64,000 bases of DNA, taken from the NCBI GenBank assembly GCA_902786855.1, contig CADAEH010000004.1, positions 1 to 64,000 on the forward strand. The letters run 5' to 3'. The notes under the pieces were generated by a model. It saw only the letters and a program-made list of their open reading frames with translations, ran no database searches and was not told the origin of the DNA. Position 1 is the first letter of the stretch, and each line of letters begins with the position of its first letter. This DNA is from an uncultured Eubacteriales bacterium. GTDB lineage: Bacteria > Bacillota > Clostridia > Peptostreptococcales > Anaerovoracaceae. Position numbers and translations under genes: made by a program. Positions 8,876 to 17,950 of the stretch are shown here, piece by piece.

Positions 8876-11800
8876 ATGAATAGTATCGGTAACAAGGGCA
8901 GAAGAATAATTCATGTCGGAATTATTTTATTTCTGCTTATTTTTATGTCCGCAGCATTAGTTCATGCAGAAGGAGATCGAGCTACCTTTGATACCGGTTC
9001 GGCAGTCCGTGCTGCATTTACATCTTTAGCAGGCGGGAGCAGAAACAACGTCAAAGAGATCAGGCAATACAGCGGCAGTGCTGTCCCGGAAGGAGTGACT
9101 GCACAGACTGTCTCGGCATCAGATTCGGTTATTCCAATCTATGCGTGGTTTGACAATGGTGTGCTCTATTACTGGTCGGAAGATACGCACCCATATACCA
9201 ATGCCGATTCCAGCTTTATGTTCAATGGCTTTACGGAAGTCACATTTATTGATTCCGCTCCTTTTGATACATCAATGACCAAGGACATGGAACGGATGTT
9301 TGGCAGTTGCACAAAATTGAAAAAACTTGATGTCAGCGGGTTTGACACTTCCAGTGTCAAATGCATGTACTGCATGTTCTATTCTGATTCCTCTCTTGAG
9401 GAGCTGGATGTGAGCCATTTCAACGTAAGTAATGCGACATCAACTTCGGATGAAGGATACGGAAGTCTCTGCGGAATGTTTTTTGGTTGTTCCAGTGTAA
9501 AAACTCTGGATCTGAGCAGCTTCGACATGACACGAAGTATCAGCTATCCCTATAATGTACAGAATATGTTCCCTGGATGCACTTCACTTGAAAAGCTGAT
9601 CCTCGGACCGAATGTGCGTTTTAATTCTTATACAGCTCTCAGCGGGAGCTGGACCCATGTAGAAGATGGCATGACTCTTTCCGGAAGTCAGCTTACAAGT
9701 GGCTATAATGCGGCGAACAGCCTGACTTATTCAGGTACATGGTTAAGGAACATGCCGGAAGGACACTATTACCGTACAGACGGAAGTCTGGGACAGACCA
9801 ATATGTGGGAGGTCCACAGCCCGGAAGATAAATTCAAAGGCTACTGCCTCAACCTCAATAAATTCGGTGTCGGCGAAGAGATGGACAGAGTGCTGGCTGA
9901 AGATGATACCGAGATCGAAAAGCTGTTATGTACTGAAGCACAGGGCAGCGTGCACGGATCAGAACCTCTCGGTTCAACAATGCGGGAGGCACTTATCACC
10001 CTGATCTACTACGGCTGGCCTAACGATGCTGCAGGGATAATGAGCAAGTACGGGCTCTCCGATCAGGAATATATGGAGATAACCCAGAATGCTGTCTGGG
10101 ACTTTACCGACAGATATGATGAACCTGCCGGACCTTCACTCTATGAAGGGGATATGCTTGCAGCTTACAATGAACTGGTAAGCCAGCGCTATTCGAACAT
10201 CGAAGGGAAATATATTCTCTTTCTCTATGAATCCTGGGATCCTTCCAAGCAGAATCTCCTTTCCATCATGGGAGTAGACGAAGATGTCTACGGAGGTGTC
10301 TGTGTGAGGAAGCAGAATGAAAACGGTTCGGAGAATCTTGCCGGTGCGGAATTCACCATCTACGACGAGGCCGGAAATGAGGTCCAGACGATTGTAACAG
10401 GCGCTGATGGAACAGCTTATGCCTGCCGTACGGACCACTACAAAGGTCTTCCGAAGGGGAAATATACTATAAAGGAAACAAAAGCGCCTGCAGGATATGA
10501 AGCTTCTGACTGGGTATATCATTTTGAGATCACAGAGCCGAACGTGATCGTCACCGACGGCTGGCGCAAACAAGGTGATGACACCATAGAAGAAGAGATG
10601 ATCTATTTTGACAAGAAGGACGAGACCTATGAAGGCGGAGGAGTAGGTATCGTCAAGAAGTCAGATACAGGCAAGATGCTCGTTGGAGCAGAATTCGCGA
10701 TCAAAGATTCTGATGGCAACATAGTCAAGACACTTGTTACAAATGATGCAGGTGTCGCGATGACCGGAAAGCAGGATCTCCCTCTGGGAACTTATACAGT
10801 CGAAGAGACTAAGGCACCGGAAGGTCATAAACTTGCAGACCCGGTGCAGCAGACCGTTGAGATAACAAAGAACATGCAGTTCCTCACTCTCACATTCGAA
10901 GATGCAGAGAAGAAAGGAAGCATCACTCTTGAGGCACATAAGCTTCTGGATATTCCTGATCAGGAGCTTGAGGCAGGCCAGTTCACATTCCAGCTTCTGG
11001 ACGCGCACTACAACGTGATCCAGGAAAAGACAAATGATACCGACGGGAATGTGATATTCGATACGATCAGATATACTCCGGATGATCTTGGATATAAAAA
11101 CTACCATATCCGCGAAGTCATCGGAGACACATCGCAGTTCAGGTTCGACAGACATGAAGAAGATGTAACGGTAACGATCTATGATGATGGCAGCGATACG
11201 CTTCTCTGCACAGCGATCTATGACAGCGACGGATCTGAATTTGTGAACAAGATTGCAGACAAGAAGTTCAAAGTTCAGTTCATGAAGAAAAAGCTGGATT
11301 CCAGCACTCAGATCGCAGGCGCAACGATCGAAATAAGAGATCAGGCAAACAGACTGATCGAAAGCTGGGTCAGCGACGGTACGCCTTATGAGATCGAACT
11401 GGAGCCGGGCAAGTATGTAGTAAGAGAGATCAGTGCACCTGAAGGCTATTATAAGAGATCAGATATCAAGGTGGAGGTCACGGAAGAAGGAGAACTTATA
11501 TGCAGCGATCCGGATGCCTGTGATACAGAAACACTTGGGGTCAATATATATGATGCTGTGATCGCTTCAACAGGTCTTAGGTTCCGCAAGGTAGACTCTG
11601 AGACAGGAAGCCCGCTTGAAAACGCTGAGTTCACTCTCGCCGGGAAGGATGATACTAACGCGGGTTATACTAAGACCGTTACAACGGGGATCGATGGAGT
11701 GATCTCGTTTGATAATCTCGAAACAGGTTCATACGAGCTGACCGAAACAAAAGCGCCATACGGATACATACAGGAAGACAGTCCATGGACAGTCGATGTC

Positions 11801-12874
11801 AATGTAAGTAAAGCCATATCCAGGACAAGCAATGTGGATGAGAACGGCGTTGCATCAGGCGATTATCCGAGTGGGACTACTTCTGATACGATCACACTCA
11901 GCGGTGCAGAAAAAATCCATGTAGCGCTTAAGTATCAGACAGAGGATAACTTTGATTATCTGCTTCTGAAAGACGGAGCGGGTAATGTGATCAAGCAGGA
12001 TGCAGATGGAAAGCAGATCGGCAATGAAAAAGGCTACATCTGGGGCGGAATGGAATCCGGCGAGATCCGGGAAATGGAATTCGATCTGACGGGAGATACT
12101 GTAACGTTTGAATTCGTTGCTGATACCAATGTCGGGGCATATGGATATTATGCTGCAGTATCAACAGATCCTGTCATTACTGTAAGGAACAATAAAGGTG
12201 TGGAGATCGCTCTGAGCGAAGATGATGGCCTGTACGAACTCCCGAATACTCATGAAGAAATGGAAGGCGTAAAAGCCGAGATCAAAGTCTCCAAGCTTCT
12301 TAAGGGAAGAGACTGGCAGCAGGGCGACAGCTTCACCTTTGAGCTGAGTGCCAAGGATGAAACATTCCCTCTTCCGGAGAAAAGGGAAGTCACAGTGACC
12401 GATGATAAAGAGATATCTTTCGGTGAGATCACATACGATAAGGAAGGGATCTACACTTATACGATCAGAGAAAAACTCGGCGAACTTAAGGGAATGACAT
12501 ATGATGATGCAGATCATATCGTTAAAGTCAGAGTCGAGGACACTGACCTTGATAAAGTGCTTGAAGCAACCGTCACATATGAGGACAGCACTTCTGAGAC
12601 ATCTGCCGTGATCGTAAACACATACAGGGAAGAAGAGACGCCATCAGACGATCACAGCAAAAAAGACGAAGAGACCACAAATAAGCCTGAAACGCAGGAT
12701 AAAGAGCAGAACGCCACCGAAGCAGACGATGAGGACGATGACACTACTCAAGGTGCAACGGCAACAGGTGACGAATCCAACATCAAAGTCTGGATCATCC
12801 TGACACTGCTCGCAATGATCGGTATCACAGTCACGATAGTAATGAGAAGGATAGACAGAGCCCGCAGGCAGTAA
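8876..12874 (+). CDS. large surface adhesin: BspA-like repeats, thioester domain, SpaA/FctA domains
   Basis: 1332 residues with a signal peptide (cleavage near VHA-EG, residue 31). Residues 115-260 carry BspA/DUF285-like leucine-rich units (MERMFGSC, LKKLDVSGFD). A thioester domain follows: C324 in GYCLNLN and Q404 in TQNAVWDF are the expected Cys-Gln pair that reacts covalently with host amines. Then come SpaA/Cna-B domains (about 475-680, 805-890 and 900-985), two FctA-like isopeptide domains (about 690-800 and 1130-1250), an acidic Glu/Asp/Thr stalk and a C-terminal membrane helix with basic tail. The usual LPxTG signal is reduced to ATATGD before the helix, so a TGD-type sortase signal is inferred. 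The start follows GAGGGG; the longer frame overlaps the promoter. Confidence 0.9.
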   Translation: MNSIGNKGRRIIHVGIILFLLIFMSAALVHAEGDRATFDTGSAVRAAFTSLAGGSRNNVKEIRQYSGSAVPEGVTAQTVSASDSVIPIYAWFDNGVLYYWSEDTHPYTNADSSFMFNGFTEVTFIDSAPFDTSMTKDMERMFGSCTKLKKLDVSGFDTSSVKCMYCMFYSDSSLEELDVSHFNVSNATSTSDEGYGSLCGMFFGCSSVKTLDLSSFDMTRSISYPYNVQNMFPGCTSLEKLILGPNVRFNSYTALSGSWTHVEDGMTLSGSQLTSGYNAANSLTYSGTWLRNMPEGHYYRTDGSLGQTNMWEVHSPEDKFKGYCLNLNKFGVGEEMDRVLAEDDTEIEKLLCTEAQGSVHGSEPLGSTMREALITLIYYGWPNDAAGIMSKYGLSDQEYMEITQNAVWDFTDRYDEPAGPSLYEGDMLAAYNELVSQRYSNIEGKYILFLYESWDPSKQNLLSIMGVDEDVYGGVCVRKQNENGSENLAGAEFTIYDEAGNEVQTIVTGADGTAYACRTDHYKGLPKGKYTIKETKAPAGYEASDWVYHFEITEPNVIVTDGWRKQGDDTIEEEMIYFDKKDETYEGGGVGIVKKSDTGKMLVGAEFAIKDSDGNIVKTLVTNDAGVAMTGKQDLPLGTYTVEETKAPEGHKLADPVQQTVEITKNMQFLTLTFEDAEKKGSITLEAHKLLDIPDQELEAGQFTFQLLDAHYNVIQEKTNDTDGNVIFDTIRYTPDDLGYKNYHIREVIGDTSQFRFDRHEEDVTVTIYDDGSDTLLCTAIYDSDGSEFVNKIADKKFKVQFMKKKLDSSTQIAGATIEIRDQANRLIESWVSDGTPYEIELEPGKYVVREISAPEGYYKRSDIKVEVTEEGELICSDPDACDTETLGVNIYDAVIASTGLRFRKVDSETGSPLENAEFTLAGKDDTNAGYTKTVTTGIDGVISFDNLETGSYELTETKAPYGYIQEDSPWTVDVNVSKAISRTSNVDENGVASGDYPSGTTSDTITLSGAEKIHVALKYQTEDNFDYLLLKDGAGNVIKQDADGKQIGNEKGYIWGGMESGEIREMEFDLTGDTVTFEFVADTNVGAYGYYAAVSTDPVITVRNNKGVEIALSEDDGLYELPNTHEEMEGVKAEIKVSKLLKGRDWQQGDSFTFELSAKDETFPLPEKREVTVTDDKEISFGEITYDKEGIYTYTIREKLGELKGMTYDDADHIVKVRVEDTDLDKVLEATVTYEDSTSETSAVIVNTYREEETPSDDHSKKDEETTNKPETQDKEQNATEADDEDDDTTQGATATGDESNIKVWIILTLLAMIGITVTIVMRRIDRARRQ

Positions 12875-12946
12875 ATCAGAGTAAAGACAGAGGTTTTCGA
12901 ATAGAAGACTGCAAGAAACAGAGCAGAAAACAATGACCTGCAGCAG

Positions 12947-12979
12947 GGGTGGATGCATTTTCAGAGCATCCACCCTTTT
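12947..12979 (+). terminator. intrinsic terminator
   Basis: A perfect ten-pair stem, GGGTGGATGC (12947-12956) and GCATCCACCC (12966-12975), with a TTTT tail, ends the adhesin gene. Confidence 0.85.
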
Positions 12980-13058
12980 CAAGTGCATGGAAATAACAAT
13001 CGCATAATGCAGAGTTTGTGATAATAAAGCTTTTAACTCAGACAGGAAAGTGTTATTA

Positions 13059-13080
13059 TTAGTTAGACAAAACTAACTAA
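13059..13080. promoter_or_regulatory. palindromic operator of the ABC exporter genes
   Basis: Perfect eight-base half sites TTAGTTAG and CTAACTAA are separated by ACAAAA. A likely -10 (TATTAT, 13054-13059) touches the left half, so a bound repressor would block transcription. The regulator is not encoded next door; a MarR, TetR or DtxR-type dimer is possible. Confidence 0.7.
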
Positions 13081-13116
13081 ATCAAATATATTTCTATCAC
13101 ACGGAGAACTTTTCTA

Positions 13117-13818
13117 ATGAAAATCGTTAAATTCAATAATGTTACAAGGACCTATGTGACGGGTACTCACGCACAGGATGCATTGGCTGATGTCAATCTT
13201 GAACTGGAAAGCGGCAAATTTGTGGTCATCCTGGGGCCGTCAGGAGCGGGAAAGAGCACTTTTCTCAACTTGCTCGGCGGACTCGATAATCCTACAAGCG
13301 GACAGATCATCGTAGACAATACTGATATTTCTACGCTCTCAAATGATGAGCTTGCTGATTACAGAGCGGCCAAGGTCGGTTTTATTTTCCAGTCATACAA
13401 CCTGATTCCGACACTTACTGTATTGGAAAACATATCGCTGGTGGAGGAGATAGCTCCGGATCACATGAGCTCTGAGGAGTTGCTCTCTGAGGTAGGACTT
13501 TCTGACCATGCTCATCAGTTCCCGCATGAACTGTCAGGCGGAGAACAGCAGAGAGTATCCATCTGCAGAGCTCTTGCCAAGAATCCTAAGATCCTGTTAT
13601 GCGATGAGCCTACCGGGGCACTCGACTCCGAGACCGGAGTGGTCGTGCTCAAGCTTCTTCTCAAAATGGCCAGAGATTACGGCAAGACAATTATCATCGT
13701 GACGCACAATCAGAATATTGCAAAAATGGCGGATGTCGTTATTCACATAAGGAGCGGTAAGGTCACTTCTGTCAATGAGCAGCCGCATCCACTGGCAGCT
13801 GAAGAGGTGGATTGGTAA
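13117..13818 (+). CDS. ABC transporter ATP-binding protein (LolD/MacB type)
   Basis: A 233-residue ATPase subunit of the MacB/LolD/FtsE group. Walker A is GPSGAGKST (40-48), the signature is LSGGEQQR (139-146), and Walker B with its D-loop is [15 protein letters not shown] (from residue 160). These ATPases pair with FtsX-fold permeases that drive export or envelope work rather than import. The stop codon overlaps the start of the next gene (TAATG), which is the matching permease, so the pair is translationally coupled. A palindromic operator lies 36 bases upstream. No good Shine-Dalgarno sequence precedes the ATG, though ACGGAG is found about 11 bases before it. Confidence 0.93.
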   Translation: MKIVKFNNVTRTYVTGTHAQDALADVNLELESGKFVVILGPSGAGKSTFLNLLGGLDNPTSGQIIVDNTDISTLSNDELADYRAAKVGFIFQSYNLIPTLTVLENISLVEEIAPDHMSSEELLSEVGLSDHAHQFPHELSGGEQQRVSICRALAKNPKILLCDEPTGALDSETGVVVLKLLLKMARDYGKTIIIVTHNQNIAKMADVVIHIRSGKVTSVNEQPHPLAAEEVDW

Positions 13819-16175
13819 TGTTGAGACGCAAATTGTGGAGAACTGCAAAAGTTTATAAAGTCCAGTTCATATCGATGATCCTTCTGATCGCCCTCGGCAT
13901 CGGAGTTTTTGTGGGATTCAATGCTGAATGGGTGACCATCAAAGAGGACACGGAAGCTTTTTTCGAAGACTGCGGTTTTGCCGACTACCGGATCATAGAT
14001 GAGGATGGGATATCGTCAGCTGATGTAGATAAAATCAGAGCCCTGAAGGAGGTATCCGGAGTCAGCAGATTTCTTTCAGTCAATGCTGATGTAAAAGGGT
14101 CGACTGATCAGCTGGCTCTTACGATAAGCGAAAGCGAGCATACATCAGGTTTTGTTCTGATGTCCGGTGATGAGTACGACAGGTGGGATGAAGACGGATT
14201 CTGGCTGATGGACAGATATGCTGAACTGAACGGAGTCAGCATAGGAGATGAACTAACCGTTAGTTTTGAAGATATGGAGTTCAACGGGACCGTCAGAGGG
14301 CTGATCGAATCAGCTGAATACCTTATTTGCGTGAGAGATGAATCTCAGGTGATGCCTGACTTTAACACATATGGATATGTGTTTGCTACACCGGCAATGC
14401 TCAGGAAGGTGATCGAGCAGAAAGTCAGGGAAGAGGAGCCTGGTATCGATGAGGATGTCATTAGCGTTGCTGTAAAGGAAGTTTATGACGAAGTTTTCCC
14501 GCAGGTCAATGTCAATTCCTCTGCTGATAAGGAAGATCTGCAGAAGGCGGTAGATGATGCTCTCGGACGCACGCTTCTGATCCTGTCAAAGGATGAAAAC
14601 ATATCTTATGCCGAGTCAAGGGGTGAGATCAATGAGGGCAAAACTATGGGCTCGATTTTGCCTGTGCTGTTCCTGGCGATAGCTATATTGACGATGATCA
14701 CAACGATGAACAGGATCACTATCAGTGAGAAAACACAGATCGGTACGCTCAAGGCGCTCGGTTTCAGGGATGGGAGAATACTCAGACACTATACTTCATA
14801 TGCGGTGGTCATATCGCTGATCGGATCGATTCTGGGCATGGTATTGGGGTATCTGTTCTGTAAAGCGATAATGTCTCAGGACGGCATGATGGGGACCTAT
14901 TTTGTCATGCCTGACTGGACAGCTCATATACCTCTGTGGATATGGGCTATTGTAGCATTGATCATAGTGCTGACGATCCTTGTAGGATATCTGTCAGTAA
15001 AGGATCTGCTGAGAGGAACGGCTGCAGAGACTCTTCGACCATACACTCCGAGACACATCAGAAGAGTGGCACTTGAAAGGACAGCACTCTGGAACAGGCT
15101 GAGATTCGGGACCAGATGGAACCTGAGAGACATCTTCCGCCACAGATCCCGCAGCGCTATGTCATTCATCGGGACTTTCGGCTGTATGCTGATGCTTGTA
15201 GCTTCGTTCGGGATCAATCAGACTATGGATAATTTCCTGAATACGTTCTATGACGAGACTGCATTGTATGACGCAAAAGTGTTCATGTCAGCAGATGCCC
15301 GGAATAAGGATGCTGTCAGACTTGCTCAGGATCTCGATGGAGATTACTGTGCATCGGTAAGCTCTAAGGTCGGCGATAAAGCGATATCTGTTGATGTTTA
15401 CAACATAACTCACGGGCTCTATCAGTTCATAAATGAGGATTCTGAAATCGTGCCGCTGCCTGAGAAAGGTGCATTCATCTGCAAGAGACTTGCCAGGGAA
15501 TTTGATGTAAAGCCGGGAGACATCGTGACCGTAGAGCCTTACGGTACAAGTGAAAGTTACGATATCCTGATAAGCGGCATCAACAGATCACTGACGGAGA
15601 GCATATCTATGTCAGAAGACTATGCAGAGGCACTGGGACTGACCGATAGCGAAGAATATAAGATAAACAGCGTATACACATTGACATCCAAAGATCAGAT
15701 CATGACCGATGCCAAAATCACCAGTGTACAGAGCAAGCAGGATATCATAGACTCTTTTGATGCATTCATGAAGATATTCTACTTTTTCATAATTGCGCTC
15801 ATAGTCGCATCTGTTCTGCTCTGTCTTATCGTTCTATATAACCTTGGTATAATGAGCTACATGGAGCGTTATCGTGAGATGGCGACACTCAAGGTGCTGG
15901 GCTTCAGGAACAAAGCTATCGGACATCTGCTTATATCACAGAACCTGTGGATCTCACTTGCAGGAACTTTGCTTGGTATACCTGCCGGCATATGGGCACT
16001 CAATTATCTGATGGACAAGCTGGCGGGAGAGTACGAGATGGAGACTCTGGTCGGGCCGGTGAGTATTTTGCTTGCTTCCGCACTTAATCTGGGAACATCG
16101 ATGATAGTAGGCTGGATGATAGCAAGAAAGAACCGCCATATAGACATGGTCGAGGCTCTGAAGGTAGAACAGTAG
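13818..16175 (+). CDS. FtsX-like ABC transporter permease
   Basis: 785 residues with an N-terminal membrane helix (about 15-35), a large extracytoplasmic domain, a first FtsX domain with three helices (about 275-395), a second leader helix near 460 and large domain, and a final FtsX domain (about 650-775). The conserved cytoplasmic motif before the helices appears twice: IGTLKALGF and MATLKVLGF. This two-FtsX layout is typical of exporters for lipids or peptides. The ATG overlaps the stop of the ATPase gene; a TTG six bases upstream is also in frame but less likely. The substrate is unknown. No membrane fusion protein gene is adjacent. Confidence 0.9.
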   Translation: MLRRKLWRTAKVYKVQFISMILLIALGIGVFVGFNAEWVTIKEDTEAFFEDCGFADYRIIDEDGISSADVDKIRALKEVSGVSRFLSVNADVKGSTDQLALTISESEHTSGFVLMSGDEYDRWDEDGFWLMDRYAELNGVSIGDELTVSFEDMEFNGTVRGLIESAEYLICVRDESQVMPDFNTYGYVFATPAMLRKVIEQKVREEEPGIDEDVISVAVKEVYDEVFPQVNVNSSADKEDLQKAVDDALGRTLLILSKDENISYAESRGEINEGKTMGSILPVLFLAIAILTMITTMNRITISEKTQIGTLKALGFRDGRILRHYTSYAVVISLIGSILGMVLGYLFCKAIMSQDGMMGTYFVMPDWTAHIPLWIWAIVALIIVLTILVGYLSVKDLLRGTAAETLRPYTPRHIRRVALERTALWNRLRFGTRWNLRDIFRHRSRSAMSFIGTFGCMLMLVASFGINQTMDNFLNTFYDETALYDAKVFMSADARNKDAVRLAQDLDGDYCASVSSKVGDKAISVDVYNITHGLYQFINEDSEIVPLPEKGAFICKRLAREFDVKPGDIVTVEPYGTSESYDILISGINRSLTESISMSEDYAEALGLTDSEEYKINSVYTLTSKDQIMTDAKITSVQSKQDIIDSFDAFMKIFYFFIIALIVASVLLCLIVLYNLGIMSYMERYREMATLKVLGFRNKAIGHLLISQNLWISLAGTLLGIPAGIWALNYLMDKLAGEYEMETLVGPVSILLASALNLGTSMIVGWMIARKNRHIDMVEALKVEQ

Positions 16176-16233
16176 ACGAAGCGATACTGCCGGAAGACAA
16201 GATATAGCTTTACGCTTAAGATAACAAATGCGG

Positions 16234-16267
16234 ATAATGCGGGCCTGCCGAAAGGCGGGCTCATTAT
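16234..16267. terminator. hairpin behind the ABC exporter genes
   Basis: ATAATG and CATTAT arms enclose a GC-rich stem, GGCCTGCC-GAAA-GGCGGGCT, with wobble pairs. It is AT-flanked on both sides but has no long T tract, so termination is probable rather than certain. Confidence 0.55.
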
Positions 16268-16301
16268 ATTGTAGTAATTGGTCACAAAAGTGCACCATAT
16301 G

Positions 16302-16310
16302 TGGTATCAT
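16302..16310 (+). promoter_or_regulatory. extended -10 promoter (TGGTATCAT)
   Basis: A TGn-extended -10 element 51 bases before the small gene at 16362. Confidence 0.55.
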
Positions 16311-16361
16311 ATAACATGGAGTTTTGTGATGTGTTTGCCTGTGATAAAGAGGTAAAATGAA

Positions 16362-16628
16362 ATGTGCGAAAAGAGCAGACTTCTGTATGAACTGATGCTG
16401 CGAAAGGGGTATCCGGAAGAATTCTCCAGACTGATCTGCATGGAAATGAATACTGAATTTACGGCTGAGAGAATGATGTATTACGTGTCAGGTGAGATGA
16501 AGAGGCTTGAGGATGTTGCTGATGAAATGGTTGCTATCATGGAACTGAGAGACCGCCTGATCAACAAGCACATAACAGAACATGCCAATGCAAAAATTAA
16601 CGATTTATATAGAAATATAAATGAATGA
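16362..16628 (+). CDS. small helical protein of unknown function
   Basis: An 88-residue, mostly helical, charged protein starting MCEKSRLLYELMLRKGYPEE. It has no signal or membrane segment. Residues 1-45 look like a compact helical domain, and 46-88 could form a longer amphipathic helix. The ribosome binding site AAAGAGG is at 16346-16352. It has its own promoter and is followed 20 bases later by a second promoter. Proteins of this length and style occur widely in Clostridia without an assigned role; I do not recognise a family. Confidence 0.7.
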   Translation: MCEKSRLLYELMLRKGYPEEFSRLICMEMNTEFTAERMMYYVSGEMKRLEDVADEMVAIMELRDRLINKHITEHANAKINDLYRNINE

Positions 16629-16647
16629 CACAGAAGACTCAAAAGAT

Positions 16648-16653
16648 TATAAT
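16648..16653 (+). promoter_or_regulatory. -10 box (TATAAT) before the flavodoxin-like gene
   Basis: A perfect TATAAT that predicts a transcription start at about 16660, very close to the possible start codons at 16662 (TTG), 16665 and 16674 (ATG). Confidence 0.5.
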
Positions 16654-16673
16654 ATGACTTCTTGATGGGCGGC

Positions 16674-17864
16674 ATGCGATATGCGGGGATAGCGATGAAC
16701 CTTGTAATTCATGATCTGGATCAGGAAAAGTGGGAAAAATACAGCAGAGATTACTCAGGCTGGAATGCAGTAACGGATAACGGTGCGATGAATCCGTGTA
16801 TCGGATGCTTTTCGTGCTGGAACAGGACTCCCGGAAAGTGTGCGATAAATGACGGATACGATAACATGGGCAGTCTTATCCACAATGCAGATGAAGTAGT
16901 CGTTATCAGTAAATATACTTACGGCGGATTTTCCGGTTCGGTAAAAAACGTTTTTGACCGCTGCCTCGGATATGTGCTCCCACAGTTCGAGGTGATCAGA
17001 CATGAGACGCATCATAAGAAAAGATATGATGAGGACAAGCCTTTCACATTCATTTTCTACGGGCCGGTCCTGTCAGACGATGAGAAGGCAAGTGCAGAAA
17101 GGTATGTGCGGGCTGTATGTGATAACATAAGAGGTCATGTAAAAGGCGTTGAGTTCAGAGTGTGCGATACTGTTCCTGACAGCAATGGAAAGCCTGCAGC
17201 TGAAGAGCCTGATACTCACATTCCTGTGCATTCTTCAGGAAAGACCATACTCCTTAACGGCAGTATGCGAAACATCAACGGTAATTCAGCGAAACTGGCA
17301 CGCAAACTGGCAGGCAAACTCAGGAGCAAGCCTGAGATCATAGATCTTAAGAACTATATAAAGGATCTACAGAAGCTATCAGGGGATCTGAGTAATGTAA
17401 ATACAATCATCTTATGTGTTCCCCTGTATGTAGACGGTCTCCCATCGCAGGTCATAAGGCTCATGGAACTCCTTGAGTCGTATCCGGGAGAGCAGAAGCA
17501 GATATATGTGCTCGCTAATATGGGACTTTACGAGAGCAGCCAGCTGGTGAATCTGTTCAGTGCTGTGAGACAATGGTGCGGGAAGTGCGGATATGAATAC
17601 TGCGGAGGTCTTGGCATAAGCGCCGGTGAGTTACTCGGTACTCTTATGGAAGTGATCCCGTTCAGGCTGGGAGCTACCAGAAATGCAGCAAAAGGCATGG
17701 ATGCATTAGCTGATGCAGTAAACAGAGGCGTAATTGTCGGAGACCTCTATGCAGAACCATACAGATTTCCGCGTTCACTATACATATGGATCGCCAACAC
17801 TAATTGGAACAGAACCGCGAAACAGAACGGACTGAGCCCGAAAGAACTCTATCGGAGACTCTGA
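16674..17864 (+). CDS. tandem flavodoxin-like (NADPH-dependent FMN reductase) protein
   Basis: 396 residues made of two flavodoxin-fold halves. The first half carries the motif CIGCFSCWNRTPGKC (starting near residue 42), typical of iron-sulfur-flavoprotein-like reductases, and then YTYGGFSGSVKNVFDR. The second half starts near residue 185 with ILLNGSMRNINGNSAKLA, the FMN phosphate-binding type loop, and ends with a short amphipathic tail. The first half opens with MRYAGIAMNL, lacking a clear GSPR loop, so it may be a degenerate or non-flavin half. The start at 16674 fits the family N terminus, but two upstream in-frame codons exist and no strong Shine-Dalgarno sequence is visible. Redox partner unknown. 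Confidence 0.8.
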   Translation: MRYAGIAMNLVIHDLDQEKWEKYSRDYSGWNAVTDNGAMNPCIGCFSCWNRTPGKCAINDGYDNMGSLIHNADEVVVISKYTYGGFSGSVKNVFDRCLGYVLPQFEVIRHETHHKKRYDEDKPFTFIFYGPVLSDDEKASAERYVRAVCDNIRGHVKGVEFRVCDTVPDSNGKPAAEEPDTHIPVHSSGKTILLNGSMRNINGNSAKLARKLAGKLRSKPEIIDLKNYIKDLQKLSGDLSNVNTIILCVPLYVDGLPSQVIRLMELLESYPGEQKQIYVLANMGLYESSQLVNLFSAVRQWCGKCGYEYCGGLGISAGELLGTLMEVIPFRLGATRNAAKGMDALADAVNRGVIVGDLYAEPYRFPRSLYIWIANTNWNRTAKQNGLSPKELYRRL

Positions 17865-17950
17865 TCATAGGATCTGATCAGAGATCGATAGAGATAATAT
17901 AACAGATCCATAACATGAAATTCATTATTTATTCATACAGGAAGGGTAGA

